A stretch of 64,000 bases of DNA from Acheta domesticus (lineage: Eukaryota > Arthropoda > Insecta > Orthoptera > Gryllidae), in assembly GCA_031308135.1 (NCBI GenBank), contig JAHLJT010009355.1, forward strand, positions 8,233,074 to 8,297,073. Direction: 5' to 3'. The notes under the pieces were generated by a model. It made no database searches. It was not told where the DNA came from and saw nothing but the letters and a program-made list of their open reading frames with translations. The translations under genes were made by a program, and so were the position numbers. Below are positions 33,565-46,569 of this stretch, piece by piece. The number at the start of each line of letters is the position of its first letter. Within the stretch, counting starts at the first letter, position 1.

Positions 33565-35199
33565 AGACCCATGTCCCCCCTGACCACCCCATAGGATTCC
33601 CTCTGCCTGTTCTTCTGCAAGCAACTGCCTGCCGTCCCCAACCGCAAGTCCCCAACGCGCTCCTCAGGTGGTGGCGCCCTGCTGCGGCTGGCCGTGTCAT
33701 CTAACACTCGGGAAGGGTCAATCGGTCAAACCCGTTTGTTCGGTCCAGCAGGGAACAGCGTTCACCCGTCATTGGGTACAAATTTTAGTCACTAGTCGAC
33801 AAGCGTCGAGAATCTTTCTATTGAGGGTTTGGAGAAAGGGGATTCGTGAGATTCACGAAATCCGAAGAACAGTCTGTGTTTTTGTTCACTAATTTTTTTT
33901 GGTCAAACTTAATTAATTTCAGCTATGATACAATTGTTTTATCTGTTTTATAAAATAATACGCAAATGAAATTAAGAAAAGTTGTACTGAAGTGTAATAT
34001 CTGTGAAATACCATATGTTTTAATCTCGGGCAACTATCCTGCCTGAAGAAATTTACAACCCTATTTGGTTAAACGGCAAATTCTCATCTAATTTAAATTT
34101 TGTAGATAAAATACTACGATATTTGTATCAAGACGTCTTAAAGAAATTACACTCTTAATGTCTTTGCTAATCTTAATATGTTAAGCATGTATTGTATTGA
34201 GTTTAGTGTATATTATATCGAGACCGTCTTTAACTCCGTCCGGGCTTCTGACGCACACTGATACATTCGGCATGATGCTTCAAAGTAAGTGAAATGACGA
34301 AGAACGAAATACTTGCTTGTAGCCAATTAAGACGTGGTAGATGCAGGCTTCAAGATGTCGAATAGATTCCGGGAGCATTCGCCAGAGGACTTCTGAAAAT
34401 GTTATTAATCTGAAATAAGACTAAATGTTCTCAATTGTGCCAAAATGTACGATTAATATAATAGATTCCTACTCATAACAACTACAAAAAAATGTCACGA
34501 AAGTAAATTTACACCACTTGCTCATGCCACGTGCGCAGTAATTTAACAGAGACGTAATAAAAATCAATTATTGACTGTGACATTTCATTCTCAAGGCAGG
34601 TTTTGTGATTGAAATCAGTACTTTGATTTATTTCATAAATATACTCGTATCAAAAAAGAACACTCCACTTTACGTTTACAATTTAACCCATTTTTGAAGG
34701 TAGAATTGCAATTATTTTTTATTTATTTTTATTGTTTTCTGGCATTCTGCAGGATAATTTTAAAAATGCGTGCAACTTTTGCATTTGATTAACAACTTAA
34801 TTGTTGATCGTTCAGAACTGATGAGTACTGAGCAAGTTTCGAAAATACATTGGTTATGCAGAGACATAATAAGTACTAAGCAGCGACTCTGTAAAAAATG
34901 AAATAGTTACAAATGTCCGATTCTTTCTTATATGAATACAACCCAATTAAGTACTAAAAATAGAATTCCCCCCTCAAAACAATTCACAGTGTTTTCAATA
35001 AATATTGCCTCTTTTTATTTTCAAGTTTCCAAATCCAATTTTAAGACAATGTTTTCTTGAGACAGTAAAATAATATTGTTTTTAAAACAAATCATAATAA
35101 TTTATTCCATTTTACATTGACAGATAATCATAACTTAAGAGATAAACAATATTCCCTCTCTTGTATGTACAGTTTTCCGAATGCGTTTGTGGATAGGGA
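33565..35199. other. Short GC-rich patch then AT-rich DNA, no gene
   Basis: 33570-33720 is C-rich and non-repetitive; the rest is AT-rich. No supported gene or repeat. Confidence 0.4.
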
Positions 35200-35640
35200 A
35201 TCGCGGAGGTGGATTGGCGTGCGTTGCCGCGTGTGCAGAGAGGGTCTGGCAGAGCCCCTTCCCCCCGGCCTGTGAGCGCCGCCGCCGCCGCCCCCGCCCC
35301 CGGGGCGGCCGCAGTTTGCCGGGGTGACCGCGGCGGCGCCCCGCAGCGCGCGCCCTCGCCCCGTCCTCCCCTCGTAAATATCGGTTATTGACGCCGCGCC
35401 GCACCCTCACAACAGGTAGTCCGGCCAATATCCGTGCCGGCGCGGCGCGACGGCGGTGGACGGCGAGGGCGACGGGGACGGTGAGGACGGAGGGTGTGAG
35501 GACGGCAAACGGCGAGACGGAGTGCGAGGGGGGGACGATGTGGTAGGGAGGATGGGGGCGTTGAGAGGGTGAGAATGGCTGTGGTGGGCGAGAGCTGTGG
35601 AGGCGGCAAGAATGGTAGGAAGAATTGGGCGTAGGAAGAA
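35200..35640. other. GC/CpG-rich block
   Basis: Very GC-rich and CpG-rich, including (GCC)n at 35280-35300 and G-rich sequence at 35450-35550. It leads directly into the 9-bp array, and its frames are shadows of the same composition. Confidence 0.5.
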
Positions 35641-35960
<320 letters not shown>

Positions 35961-37500
35961 CGGCGGGAGCGGGGGCGGGTCCGCGGCGAGGGTGGCGGCG
36001 TGGGCGGCGGCTTGGGCGGCGGGGAGGTGGCGGCGGGGAGGTGGCGATGACGATTGCAGCGGGAACTGGAGGGGGAGCTGGATCGGCGGGAGCTATGGCG
36101 GGGTGTTGCTCTGTTCCACCGTGGTCGACGCCACAGGGAGTCTCGATTGATGCTGGGGGATCGATACAGGTCAGAGAAACGAGAGGTCAAATTGGAAATG
36201 CAAAGCAGCCTGCTTTTAGTTGGTGGAAATGCCGGTGAGCGGGTGAAATATTCTGACAGTTCCATTTTTCTTTGAATTAATTTTTGAGCTCTCTCGTAAG
36301 GAAAACAATTGATGGCTGGTAGAGACCTTCATAGTCTGCAACTATCTCTCCCATTCTGTAATAAGGCAGGGCTTGGGTAAACTTACAGATGTAATGTATT
36401 CGAACTCTCGCTCATGGATGTAGTTCCAAGAAAAGAGGAGGTTTTGTTAATCAATCATAGTTGGCATTGAATACTTTAAGTATCCTTTATAATTAGAAAT
36501 TGGATAGCACATCGTGAGAGTAACAAATATGAATGCTAAATTTGAAATAACTTGTGAACTCTTAATGTGTGTTTTAACGAACATTAAATATTATAACAAA
36601 GGTATAGGTATACTAAGTAGGTAAATGCCGATAAATAGTTTAAACAGATATCGATAAATATTTTAATCAGAAATAAGCTGAAAATGTTTATAAACTGATA
36701 TTACATGAAATGCTAGTGTTACATTACGTCTTTTCCGAGAAAATTAACACTCAGAAGACATTACTATTTTATTTCCTATTCATAGGTTCTTATTCCGTCG
36801 TCTTTGGCATCAGTTCCCGGAAAAAAAGCACTCCCAATTCGTCGAGTCCAGCCTTCTTTATTCTTCATACGTGCCTTGCGTTTCAAATATAATATCCGCA
36901 TGATCTCCTTGACATTTTCTTCCTTGTGTCGTGCGGTCGGAAGCGCCCAACAAATAAACTCGCAATCGTTCCTCGTATCGGGCGTTATGAACGACCTCGC
37001 CACTGCGACCTTCCGTGTCCCATCCGGGTGTGTCCCTATGACAGATGCATGAGGTACGTGAGGGGCATAGGACAAGTCCCCTTCCCTGTCCCCCTTCCCC
37101 CCCCCCAGGCAGGTGCGAAGACGCGTGACTTTTCAGGCACCTGCGTTGATTTCTATCGAGATCTCGCGATAACTCTCGAGTCTCGTACTCTCTAATTCGC
37201 CTTTCGTAGTACTTTTTCTCTGTTGCGTTACGATTGTACAGACGGTATCCGGCGTGTTTTTAAGGTACTCGCGCGTCGAGCCATTAATTTCTATATTCAG
37301 TTAAAATGTATTAACTCGTAGTCCCCTCTTGGAAGTATCTTGTGTCCTTCTTGGTCAGTAGTCGCCTTATGAAGCAGGTCTCGGGTCAGCCTGTCCACGG
37401 ACAAAGTCATCGGGTAGGGAACTTATTGTAACTGTCGGTTGGTATGTACGCACAGGGCCACACGGGTGACTTCCAGAATACGAAGATATTTCCTTCATTT
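35961..37500. other. GC-rich tail then AT-rich DNA, no gene
   Basis: G-rich to about 36110, balanced to 36240, AT-rich to 36800, then mixed. Frames at 36776-37195 overlap on both strands and carry no domain. A C9 run lies near 37099. Confidence 0.4.
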
Positions 37501-37870
37501 TTAAACCCCCTTACCTTGGTTAAATAATCCTCCTCCCGAGTGAAATTCTCGGGAGGAGCGAAAAGGAGCTGGCTGGATTGGGCCCCTCCCTCTCTCCCCC
37601 TCCTCGCTCGACGAGGGTTCTCCAGGAAGGAGCGGAAGAACCTGGAACTCCAGGAGGGCTCCCCACCCCCGCCTCCGTCCCCGCCCCCACCCCGCCCACG
37701 CAGCATTCCGGACCCCGATGCTTGACGCCAACGGAAAACAAACACTCGACTCTTCTCACACATGGGCCCGTCGCATCCTTCACTCTACCCCGTCGCTTCC
37801 TCCCCCCGCTCCTCCCCCCTGCCCCCCTTGCTCCCCCTACTCCCCCCACCCCCCCCCTGACCGTGGCGCC
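37501..37870. other. C-rich block with i-motif/G-quadruplex tract
   Basis: The plus strand is strongly C-rich. At about 37800-37858, successive runs of five to nine C are separated by one to six bases, so the minus strand offers at least six closely spaced G-runs, a strong quadruplex pattern by inspection. Overlapping frames are artefacts. Confidence 0.7.
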
Positions 37871-37920
37871 ACCTCGGAGCGCGGGCTGTTTTTATGCTAT
37901 GTACTTTACCCTCGACATAC

Positions 37921-37949
37921 CCTCACACACATACACACGCACACACATA
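37921..37949. repeat. Imperfect (CA)n microsatellite
   Basis: CACACACATACACACGCACA-type dinucleotide repeat, short and interrupted. Confidence 0.85.
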
Positions 37950-38059
37950 GACGGAGAGACACAAAAAAGCTAAGTTGTATAACAGGAGACGACGCGCAGT
38001 TGAGGGGAGAAATAGAGGTGGGGCGTGGTACAGAAAATTTTTGTTTACTCCTAATGGCA

Positions 38060-38410
38060 TTTTAATAGGCCACCCACACTCGGTGGCGACATCGCCCACG
38101 CCCACGCCCGGGGCGAGAGCCGCCCCCCCCCACGTCGCCCGGCGCCACCGACACGCACCTAACAAACGCGTTTTGTTCCGTGCAAGTTACATCAGACAAG
38201 TGTTAGTTAATTTAATGTAAAGCGCATTGCATCAGCGCCGCCCAAAGTTGGATAACGATTTAATTAGTGTTTAACACAGTGTTGTCTTCCGCGCCGCGCC
38301 CGCACAAAACCCCGTGTCGCCTCCGACGGATGTCGCCTCCTGCCGCAGGTGGGGACGGTTGCGGGGTGAGGACGCGGAGGGCTGAGGACAGGGTTGTCCC
38401 TGCGTGCGAA
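38060..38410. other. GC/CpG-rich block
   Basis: Two GC-rich patches (38065-38160 and 38280-38410) around an AT-rich interval; no supported frame. Confidence 0.4.
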
Positions 38411-38429
38411 GGCATACCGTATGTTACAC

Positions 38430-38840
38430 TGCGGCCTGGCACGCGTTTTCTCCCGAAAAGAAAAAAAAGAGCATTTTTTTCATCAAAAGTTACCAATCTT
38501 GTAGGTCACTTAAGATGCTAAATTGTTCCGCGCTATCCGTAACCATTGTCTCAGGTTCGACATCCGGTGAGTAGTTGGATTTTAGTAGTAAATGATTTTG
38601 GTATTGTGAAGAGATGCTGCTGACTAATTTTTTCCCTGTGACAAGCGTTTATGCAGATATAAAAACAGCATGTATTTCTTTAAAAGTTACCAATCTTGTT
38701 TATCATTAATGCTCCTAGATAGTTCCAAGCTTTCTTTTTGTAGCCGAAATTCTAAGTATAGTTATTTTGATTCTAGAAATAACTGGTTTTAATAGAGTGA
38801 AATCATACTGTTTGCAACACTGCTGCTGCCTTACATGCGT
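38430..38840. repeat. Diverged ~200-bp tandem duplication
   Basis: The segment around AAAAGTTACCAATCTTGT at about 38483 recurs at about 38681, with flanking similarity (GGCACGCGTTTT against GACAAGCGTTTA; GATGCTAAATTGTTCC against AATGCTCCTAGATAGTTCC; TTGGATTTTAGTAGTAA against TTGATTCTAGAAATAAC). Unit 1 contains GGTTCGACATCC near 38553, resembling a polymerase III B box; unit 2 lacks it. Possibly a duplicated SINE relic. Confidence 0.65.
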
Positions 38841-39228
38841 ATACTTGGAAAACATGTAAACAATTCCACATAAGCTAACATATTGTCAGTCATTTGAGTC
38901 CATAGTTAATTTCTGACTTTCCTATGATGCGATGTCAGCTCCTGTTTATGATGAGTGTTTCTGATTTAAATATTAAAACTTACGTGAATGAAACAGCTAT
39001 ATCAGTAGAATGGTTAATCGAATGTGAAAGCCAAATTATATGGGTCTAATTGTAATAATGAAACATAAAATGCATTATAATTATCGGGATGGGATATTAA
39101 ATCTGAATTGGAGACAGAAGGAAATGATATACAAAAATGCAAAAATATTCTTTGAGATATAACATTCCCAATTATTTTCCTCTTTCTTGTGAAATGAGTA
39201 CTGTAGAAAAAGAAGACAGTCACAAGAA

Positions 39229-39232
<4 letters not shown>

Positions 39233-39281
<49 letters not shown>
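39233..39281. repeat. (TA)n microsatellite
   Basis: About 24 uninterrupted TA units, self-complementary and able to extrude as a cruciform. Confidence 0.97.
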
Positions 39282-39283
<2 letters not shown>

Positions 39284-39289
39284 TGAGAC

Positions 39290-40377
39290 CCTCCAGCCAC
39301 CGTCAAAAACTGGTAGTGCTCTTGCAAGTACTAAATAAAACGAACATTTAAGTTCAATGAAACATTAGATTGGTAATATTGAAGACAATAACGTTGTACC
39401 CCGCAGGTTTTTTTAAAATGTTGCGGTAATGACATACAAATAAAAACTAAATAAATTACTAATGAATACTTCTATTCATTATTATTCACTGAAGACCAAT
39501 AATGACATTTTATTTAACTTTCCTCCTCCTTTATAAAGTTTAATTAATTGATGAGCTCTCTAACCCATCCGTGTAGGCAAGCAGCCGACTGGAGAAAAAC
39601 AATGTTCTTGTATAGTATAATTCTTCAAAAACCGTAGCTTTCATTTTGTGATTTTCATAACCACCAAGCCTGTTCTTACCTCCGGAATAAAAACTGGAAG
39701 GGAAAGACGCGGTAGTGACTATTCGACTGGTGTAGTTCTCCCTGTTGCCACCTGACGGCTGCGCTGTCACCTTCGCCACGGCAGCTTCTTCCCCCGAATT
39801 CCAAACACACGGAACAGGTGTACGCGGCGACAAATGATCGCTCCTGAATGACGAGGCCCCGCCCGCCCCCTTGGCCCGACTCACGGCAGCGGGCGGAGGA
39901 GAGTGCCGAAAATACTTTCTCCAGTTTCTTCTTTTACTACCTATCGAGGAAATTACGACCTCTTCCTCCTCCTCTGAAAAGTACGAGCACGTAAAAAACA
40001 TTTATTTTTTTACGATTCCTGATGTATGTCTCAAGGTAACGTCGGAAAGACAGGGTGCGATGCGGCTAAGAAGAGGTTGAGGGGAAAAAGGAAGAGGAGA
40101 GAGAAAAAAATCTTTTATCCGTGCTTTTTCGACTGATGGCTGATTTTTCCCACTAAAGCCATAAAACGGTTTTATAGACTGGTGACTGGAAGGCGCGCTC
40201 GGTGGGTACAGGCTGCCACGAAACGTCCGACCCCATGGCGAACTTCCGGTCGCTGACGGATTTACGAGCGTCGGGCGACCCGAAATAGCGAGAGGGCTAT
40301 CCGGAGGAGGTCGAGGGCGACTGCAGGCGGACGGTGGAGCCAGCAGGCAGACGAGCGAAATGGAAGGTCCGAGAATG
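39290..40377. other. Mixed DNA, no gene recognised
   Basis: AT-rich to 39660, then balanced composition to 40370. The 153-codon minus frame at 39540-40001 overlaps a plus frame and has no recognisable domain; it is not annotated as a gene. Confidence 0.35.
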
Positions 40378-40385
40378 CTCTAAGC

Positions 40386-40619
40386 CAGTGTTGTCAAGAT
40401 CGATGCCACGAGCGGGAGTCCGTGGCACGAGTGCCACGACGAAATCGCCTCTGCACGCAGTCCATTTCCCCGCCACCAGAGACAACGCCATCCCTATTGT
40501 AAAACGGCGGGGTTACTAATAGGTTCCTCTCCCAACGCTAGTGGCGCAGAGAAGCTCGTGGCATGGCACGGTGACGCGAGGCGTGCGACTGCCACCATTG
40601 GCACACCTTGACACCACTG
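40386..40619. mobile_element. hAT-type MITE, copy 3 (first of a tandem pair)
   Basis: Begins CAGTGTTGTCAAGATCGATG and ends CACCTTGACACCACTG. The left octamer is CTCTAAGC (40378-40385) and the right octamer CTCTAGAC (40620-40627). Subterminal TGCCACGAG words are present at both ends, and the element is homologous throughout to copies 1, 2 and 4. It lies head to tail with copy 4, sharing the middle octamer. Confidence 0.9.
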
Positions 40620-40627
40620 CTCTAGAC

Positions 40628-40848
40628 CAGTTTGTCAAGGTCCATGCCACGAGCGGGAGTCCGTGGGACGAGTGCCACGACGAAATCGCGCCTCCACGCA
40701 GTTCATAATCCCGCCACCAGAGACAACGCCATCCCTATGGTAAAACGGCGAGGTCACTAATAGTTTCCTTTCCCAACGTTAGTGGCGCAGAGAAGCTCGT
40801 GGCATGCTACAGAGCCACTGCTACTAGTAGAAGACCTTGACACTACTG
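40628..40848. mobile_element. hAT-type MITE, copy 4 (second of a tandem pair)
   Basis: Begins CAGTTTGTCAAGGTCCATG and ends GACCTTGACACTACTG; right octamer CTCTAAAT (40849-40856). It has lost about 15 bp of the distal subterminal GCCACGAGGCGTGCC region relative to copy 3. Both ends carry a substitution in the CAGTG motif or next to it. Confidence 0.88.
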
Positions 40849-40854
40849 CTCTAA

Positions 40855-41400
40855 ATGATTCGACTTGATGCTGAGGGTGTTAGAAGAGGCGATGGAGGTG
40901 CGAGATTCGGATGGTGGTGGGCATTCTCACCTTTGGTTGGCGAGAGGGCGAGCGTCTGGGTGGACGGTGGGGGGCAGAGGCAGAGATGTGGGAGGGTGAG
41001 GATGAGAGGGGGCAGGGGAGGTATGAGTGAAACAGGTGAGAGTTATGCGGGGGCGAGAGAGCCGGTTGACGGACTTTCAAGTAGTTAGGTGAGCAGGCTT
41101 GCGAACAGGAGCGGGTAGAGGCAGGCGGGTGGGGAGAAGGAAGCTCTGAACGATACATAATGTTCAGAGGAATATAAGAAGGGAGTGCGAAGGAGGAGGA
41201 AGAGGTGGTGACAGTTCCGTAGAGCTGGCGACGAGAATAGAGCTAGTTAGAGGACAGACTGACACGCTGACAGGTATGCGGGCAGACTTGCGAGAGGGTG
41301 GATGGGCAGAACTGCAAGCGGACAGATTTAGCGTGAGGGAACAGACGATCAAGAAGGAGGCTGTCCGTGATGAAGGCGCTGCCACCAAGAAGACATTGAA
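40855..41400. other. Purine-rich (G/A) asymmetric block
   Basis: The plus strand is dominated by G and A for several hundred bases (GGGGGCAGAGGCAGAG, GAGGAGGAAGAGGTGG). No regular period. Frames on the minus strand are Ser/Pro-rich shadows. It is similar in style to 61390-61960. Confidence 0.55.
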
Positions 41401-43479
41401 TTGATGTGAATTGAATTGGTAATTTACGTGGCGAGACCCAGGTCACGAGGTCTGCACTTCCGTCTGACCGCGCAAATTTTGCTACAGTCCGTTCACCAAC
41501 TAGTGGAAAGAAGGTATTTTTGGTCGACGAAACAGGCGATTTGAATTTAGCTCAGAGGCTTCATTTAGGCTTGAGGATCTTTTACATGCAGTAAATCTAC
41601 TAACATGGGACATCTACTAACATCCTCGTCTTTTCCTCTCCCCTTACTGACATTCGCTTACATGTTTGATTTTGATTTCTCCGCTACTTGAACTTTGTAA
41701 ATGTAGAACAAACTATTTTCATTTGCTTATCAATTGTTAGTAAATGGCGTCATAGGCATTTTCTCATTAATTCTAAAAAATCCCGCGCAGGATACATCTT
41801 TATTTCCATGAGTCCAATTGTCTGTCTTCCATTTCCCTCTTCTCGTCGCGTAGCTTATGAAATCTGCACAAGTTTCAGTTCACGGCGCAGGCTGAAAGCG
41901 AACATCTTTCGTCCGGCCACATGCGAATCTGGACGAGGACAAGACGTTACTGCTGTTTTCAATCAGGTTATTCACGGAGAATGCTTGTAAATTTTAGATG
42001 TAACTTTGAAAACATCCAGTGCATTGGTAAACATGACACAGAATCGCTATATATTCGGATATTGTGAAATTTCGAACTGAGTCTCATACCATAAACAAGT
42101 ATCAAAGCTGTTTCATTTTCTGAATTGTATTTTTGAAAGAGAACTTTGTAATATCATAGATACATTTACTAGAATGCGCAGCAATATTATTAGACAACTC
42201 TAAAATGTATTGTATTAAGTCTGGTTATAAAATTATACAATACTGAATATGATCCACAATCAAAACTAGCCGCGATTGTGTCCCCATTTTCCTATATTAT
42301 TCAATGGATTATTCCCTTAATATAATTAAATTATTTAAGAATTATAGTTAATAGTCTGATACCATGAATCCAAATTATATAAACGATTTTCGAAGAAACG
42401 CATTTTCAAATAAATATTCATTTTCGAACGTCGATTGGATTTGTGAGACATTTTTCAGGAATTCCCTAACGTTAGTTATTATACACTGTCCAAATTCATT
42501 AATTTGTAGTTGTGTCCGGAAGTCATGTACCAGTTTTCGACACTTGCTAGCTTTCGTCGGGCTGTCTGGCATTATGACATGTAACGGACTGGTATACCGA
42601 ATATTAATAATATACTAAAATAGTCAGGTGAGTTTAATTTAGCTTAAATTGTTTTAAGATGCTGAGAATCGGTTTTCAATGGAAGGAAGAAAATAAACGC
42701 ACATTTAATCTCAACAAACTATTTCGTATTTTTAATACTTTCTTAATTCCCATTCATTTTTTTTATTTTTCTGCCATTTTTTTCTAATATTTTCAATTTT
42801 TCATAATATTGTTTGCAGTGTCTTATATACACATTGATTAAAACTGATTTAATTGTGTTTATATGAAAACGTGCAAACTGATGATGACATTGAAGTTTAT
42901 AAACATCTTTAAATAGAAAACCATCTCCTTTTGGCCTGACTTTAGGAAATTGGGGATGCCAACTACCACAATGTATTCATCCGATAGGAGACAATAAAGA
43001 CTCTTAGGCTGGGAACACGATACCATTGTCCATAATTATAGACTGCCATACCAATGCTTTTTGTGTAATCGTACGTTTAGTTTCAGTTAGTCTTTTAAGA
43101 AAATTTGATGCAGTGTAATTTATGCAGTAAAGGCTTACCTCGTTTGCCATGTCCTTCAGTGGGTATAACTTGTCGTTTATTGCCAAGTATGAGGTACATT
43201 TCCCTTCTTAACTAGCACTTTTCTCTTTCCGCAAATTTCCACCTTCAGCGGCAGAACAACGTTGATGGCATTTGAATATGTTTCCCACATTCCCAAACAC
43301 TAATCATCTCCGCCCTCCCCCCACCAGATTCCGCTCCCATTGTTTCTCTCGTGCAGTTTCCTCCCCTTTTCACACAGGGAGAAAGTAGGCACGTGAAATA
43401 TGTGTAAATTATAAGTTCTCTCATCTATGCACCACCCGTATATTTCCGCGGCGTGATATATAGATAATTACAATTTGTT
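41401..43479. other. AT-rich stretch, no gene
   Basis: About 2 kb without a recognised gene. A minus-strand CCGACGA..GTCGAAAAC motif lies at 42533-42562 (see findings). Confidence 0.4.
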
Positions 43480-44060
43480 ATTTAGATGCGTTCTCCGCCT
43501 CTGACTGCTCGCTCTGTGTCGCAGCTGCCGCATTGCGTCCCGCGAACTCTCTCCCCCCACCCTCCCTCACCCCCCTCCACTCCCACCCCCCCAAACCATC
43601 CCTTCGTTTTCCTCAACTCCTCCGCTCTCCCGCCTCCTTCCTCCGCGATCTCTTGCGACGAAGCCGTTCTCCCGTACGTACATTCAACATCAATCATCTC
43701 TCCATAATGCGTCTCGTAGTGGGCCATGATTTCAACTTTATCTCCGCTCCAAGATTGTTTGCTTTCCCCGACTGCAGTCTGCTTTATGTGACGCCACTCC
43801 GCAGGCGCGGCTCTCTTCCTTCTCCGATCTTCCTATACCCAACACAATATAACATATAACATCGCCGCCGCCGTTTCGCCCTCGTAATGCGTGTATTCAT
43901 TTGTTTTATCTGCGTCGTATCGCCCTTGTTACGATAGTGGTGCCATCTCGCGGGATGAATTAGAGCGGCAAGCTGCGGCAGATAATATTGTGTAACTGAA
44001 GCAGTAAAAGTTGCGAGATGTAGCCGGTGGAGGGCGGGAGGAGGGAAGTTTAGGGGCAAA
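43480..44060. other. C-rich then balanced DNA
   Basis: C-rich at 43545-43640 with CCCCCCAAACC-like runs; overlapping frames on both strands without domains. Balanced DNA to 44060. Confidence 0.4.
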
Positions 44061-44959
44061 AGACTAATATGAACGTTCTTACCGGGACCGCCGGGAATTG
44101 ATAGCTCAGTTTTGTCACAGGGTTTCCGAGTTCGGTTCGCAGTTTTGTGCTTATGGGCGAGCTGAAGGGAAAATATAAATCGTATGAATGTGTATCAATG
44201 GTGAAGTAGGACACACCGCTGTTGAGAGGAAGAAGAAATGTTTCCAGAACTTCATAATGACATTGCATCAACAAAAGATGAGTAGATGCCTTTTCCTATT
44301 ATAATCTCATTCGGGGAAAATATAGCAAGTAACTTAATTCATTGATATCAAATCATTTAACACTCAAATTATGCAGTATTGAAAGCATTAGTATGATCCA
44401 AATATAGCCTTACTACCCATTTAAATGATATTCATTTGCCATTTATTGGAATCATTTGAAGACTCTACCCCTTTTTGGAACATTTTTAGTTCAAATGGTT
44501 CACGTTGCTATGAATTAAAATATTTTACATTTTTACTAGATTATTACCATGATCTTGAGTGTACCAACTGCGCTATGAGATTATATAGTCTTTAAGTGCT
44601 AATTTATTCCTTCACAGCCCTTGGAAAAGTTCAAACAGGGAAGGGAATTCCTATCGACATCTTGTGTTAAGGAACTCCTTCGGAAATTTTTACTTTCTTC
44701 AGCATCTACTTTTGGCTCTAGAGGCGTACAAGGTTTATGAGTAATATGAAGAAAGAAGTAATTTTTCAAAGATGAACGAGAATGCTTTTGTTTTTACTCA
44801 ACCCTTTCAAACACCATCGAGGAAACATAAACCAACTTTTAGACTGTTCCTTCTTGTTGGTGTCAAAAAAATAACTCCTTTCACTCTTTCCTATAAACTG
44901 TCGAGGAGGAGCCATCAAGCGAAGTCTTCATAAAAAGCGATTTTTGGTTAATTACGTTA
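44061..44959. other. AT-rich stretch, no gene
   Basis: Nothing recognised. Confidence 0.4.
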
Positions 44960-45240
44960 ATTCCTGCTTTAGCTTAGGGCCGGGAGGAATTCGGAGGCTC
45001 GGACATCCTAAGTAACGGTGCTGAGAGACTCTCGAGGAGAAAAACCCTCGTCTCGCGTGCGGTGGCAGCGGCGGAGGAGCCTCCCCTGGCCGCGCCACCC
45101 ACGGCGCGCCTGCAGGTTCGCCCCGTCGCCGCCCCCGCGCGCGCCGCCTTCGGTAGCGTCCGCCGCAGACGCTGATCCACGCGGGCAGTGGGTCGGACGT
45201 CGGATTTCGGTGGGCGCAGGGTTTCCAGCCGCACACCCTC
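44960..45240. other. GC/CpG-rich block leading into a decamer array
   Basis: Non-repetitive GC-rich DNA with GCGCGCGCCGCC near 45140. All frames are open on both strands, and none has a domain. Confidence 0.45.
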
Positions 45241-45545
45241 GCCGGGGAGAGGTGGGGCGCGGCGAGGCGGGGCGGGGCGGATCGGGGAGGAGTGTCGGGA
45301 TCGGGGCGGGATGGAGTGGGGAGGGGTGGAGCGGAGCGGGAGGGGCGGGGCAGAGCTGTACGGAGCGGTACGGAGCGGGGCGGAGCGGGGCGGAGCGGGG
45401 CGGAGCGGAGCGGGGCGGAGCGGGGCGGAGCGGAGCGGGGCGGAGCGGGGCGGAGCGGAGCGGGGCGGAATGGGCGGGGCAGAGAGAATTGGAGTGGAGA
45501 GGAGCGGAGCGGGAGGGGCGGGACGGAGCGGAGCAGAGCGGGATA
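45241..45545. repeat. GAGCG/GGGCG decamer array
   Basis: Alternating GAGCG and GGGCG pentamers, mostly as GAGCGGGGCG decamers, best preserved at 45365-45470 and degenerate on both sides. Minus-strand translations are Ser-Ala-Pro-Leu-Arg repeats in all frames, a composition effect. The complement is almost the same as the CTCGCCCCGC array at 61221. Confidence 0.93.
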
Positions 45546-46569
45546 TTCCATTTCTTCTTAATAATCTGTGTTTTATTCGTAGAAATTGGAATCTCATTTA
45601 CCCAGTTTTTCAAGTCATGAGAGTTCTGATAAATTAATTGATAATGTAGCGAAGTTTGTTTATGTGCGAAAGTCATATATTGAATTTGCAAGCCCAAAAA
45701 TGTACCTTTTGTATTGTGTTCATGGTTTCACGAGAATATTGGGTAAATTTAATAAAATGGAAACTGTACATTCGAATTAATTCCATTTAAATTATCTCTC
45801 TGTGGAAGCTCTATGCAACGTCTGTGAGAAAGATAAATTCAATTCGATTTTCATTAAGGAAATTATGAAGGAATTTTTTGTAAATATTCATTATATTTTT
45901 TGAAATTATACGAAATAATATTTAAACCACAGTGTCAGGTTATTAGAGGTGATGAAGTCGTTTGTTGAAATGATAAGATATGTTCCATAGCACATGCACA
46001 TTTTCATGCAAATACCAATGACGACGGAAATAACACGAACCCATCCGATGACATTGCTGCGGAAGCCTAATCGGCTACCTGTGACGCCCAGAGACTTTTA
46101 TGGACCGTCATTTATTTCGTCCCACCAATGTCCTCAGCCCATAGCGTTGACGCAACAATTGAATAGTTACCCCGAATAGAGACCTAACCCACAAAAGGAA
46201 ACGTTTTCAGGAAACTGTTAAAACCTCTAATCCGTGTAAATTAATTTATTTCTACAAAAAAATTACATACCATCAATATATTATGAACTGTGAATCACTC
46301 TGAAGTCAAATTTTAGTCAAGGCAGTATCGTTCATAACATCTTGCACCGATTCACATCTGCTGCAGATAGATTACTATTTGCCAATAGGCCAACTTTACC
46401 TAAAGAATAACTTACTTTGGAATGGCCGGTGCGTCCTCAGAATCGAGGAAACTGTGTATTACGTCCAATTATTCACTATTCCACTGAAATCTCAACTTTG
46501 GACTTTTTGTGGGTTGGATCTGCTTTCGAGGTAACTATTCAATTGCGCATCGCGAGCACAGAGTTTCCA
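45546..46569. other. AT-rich stretch, no gene
   Basis: Nothing recognised. Confidence 0.4.

Noticed and set aside
44952..45697. Five long frames on both strands
   Set aside because: Shadows of the GAGCGGGGCG decamer array.
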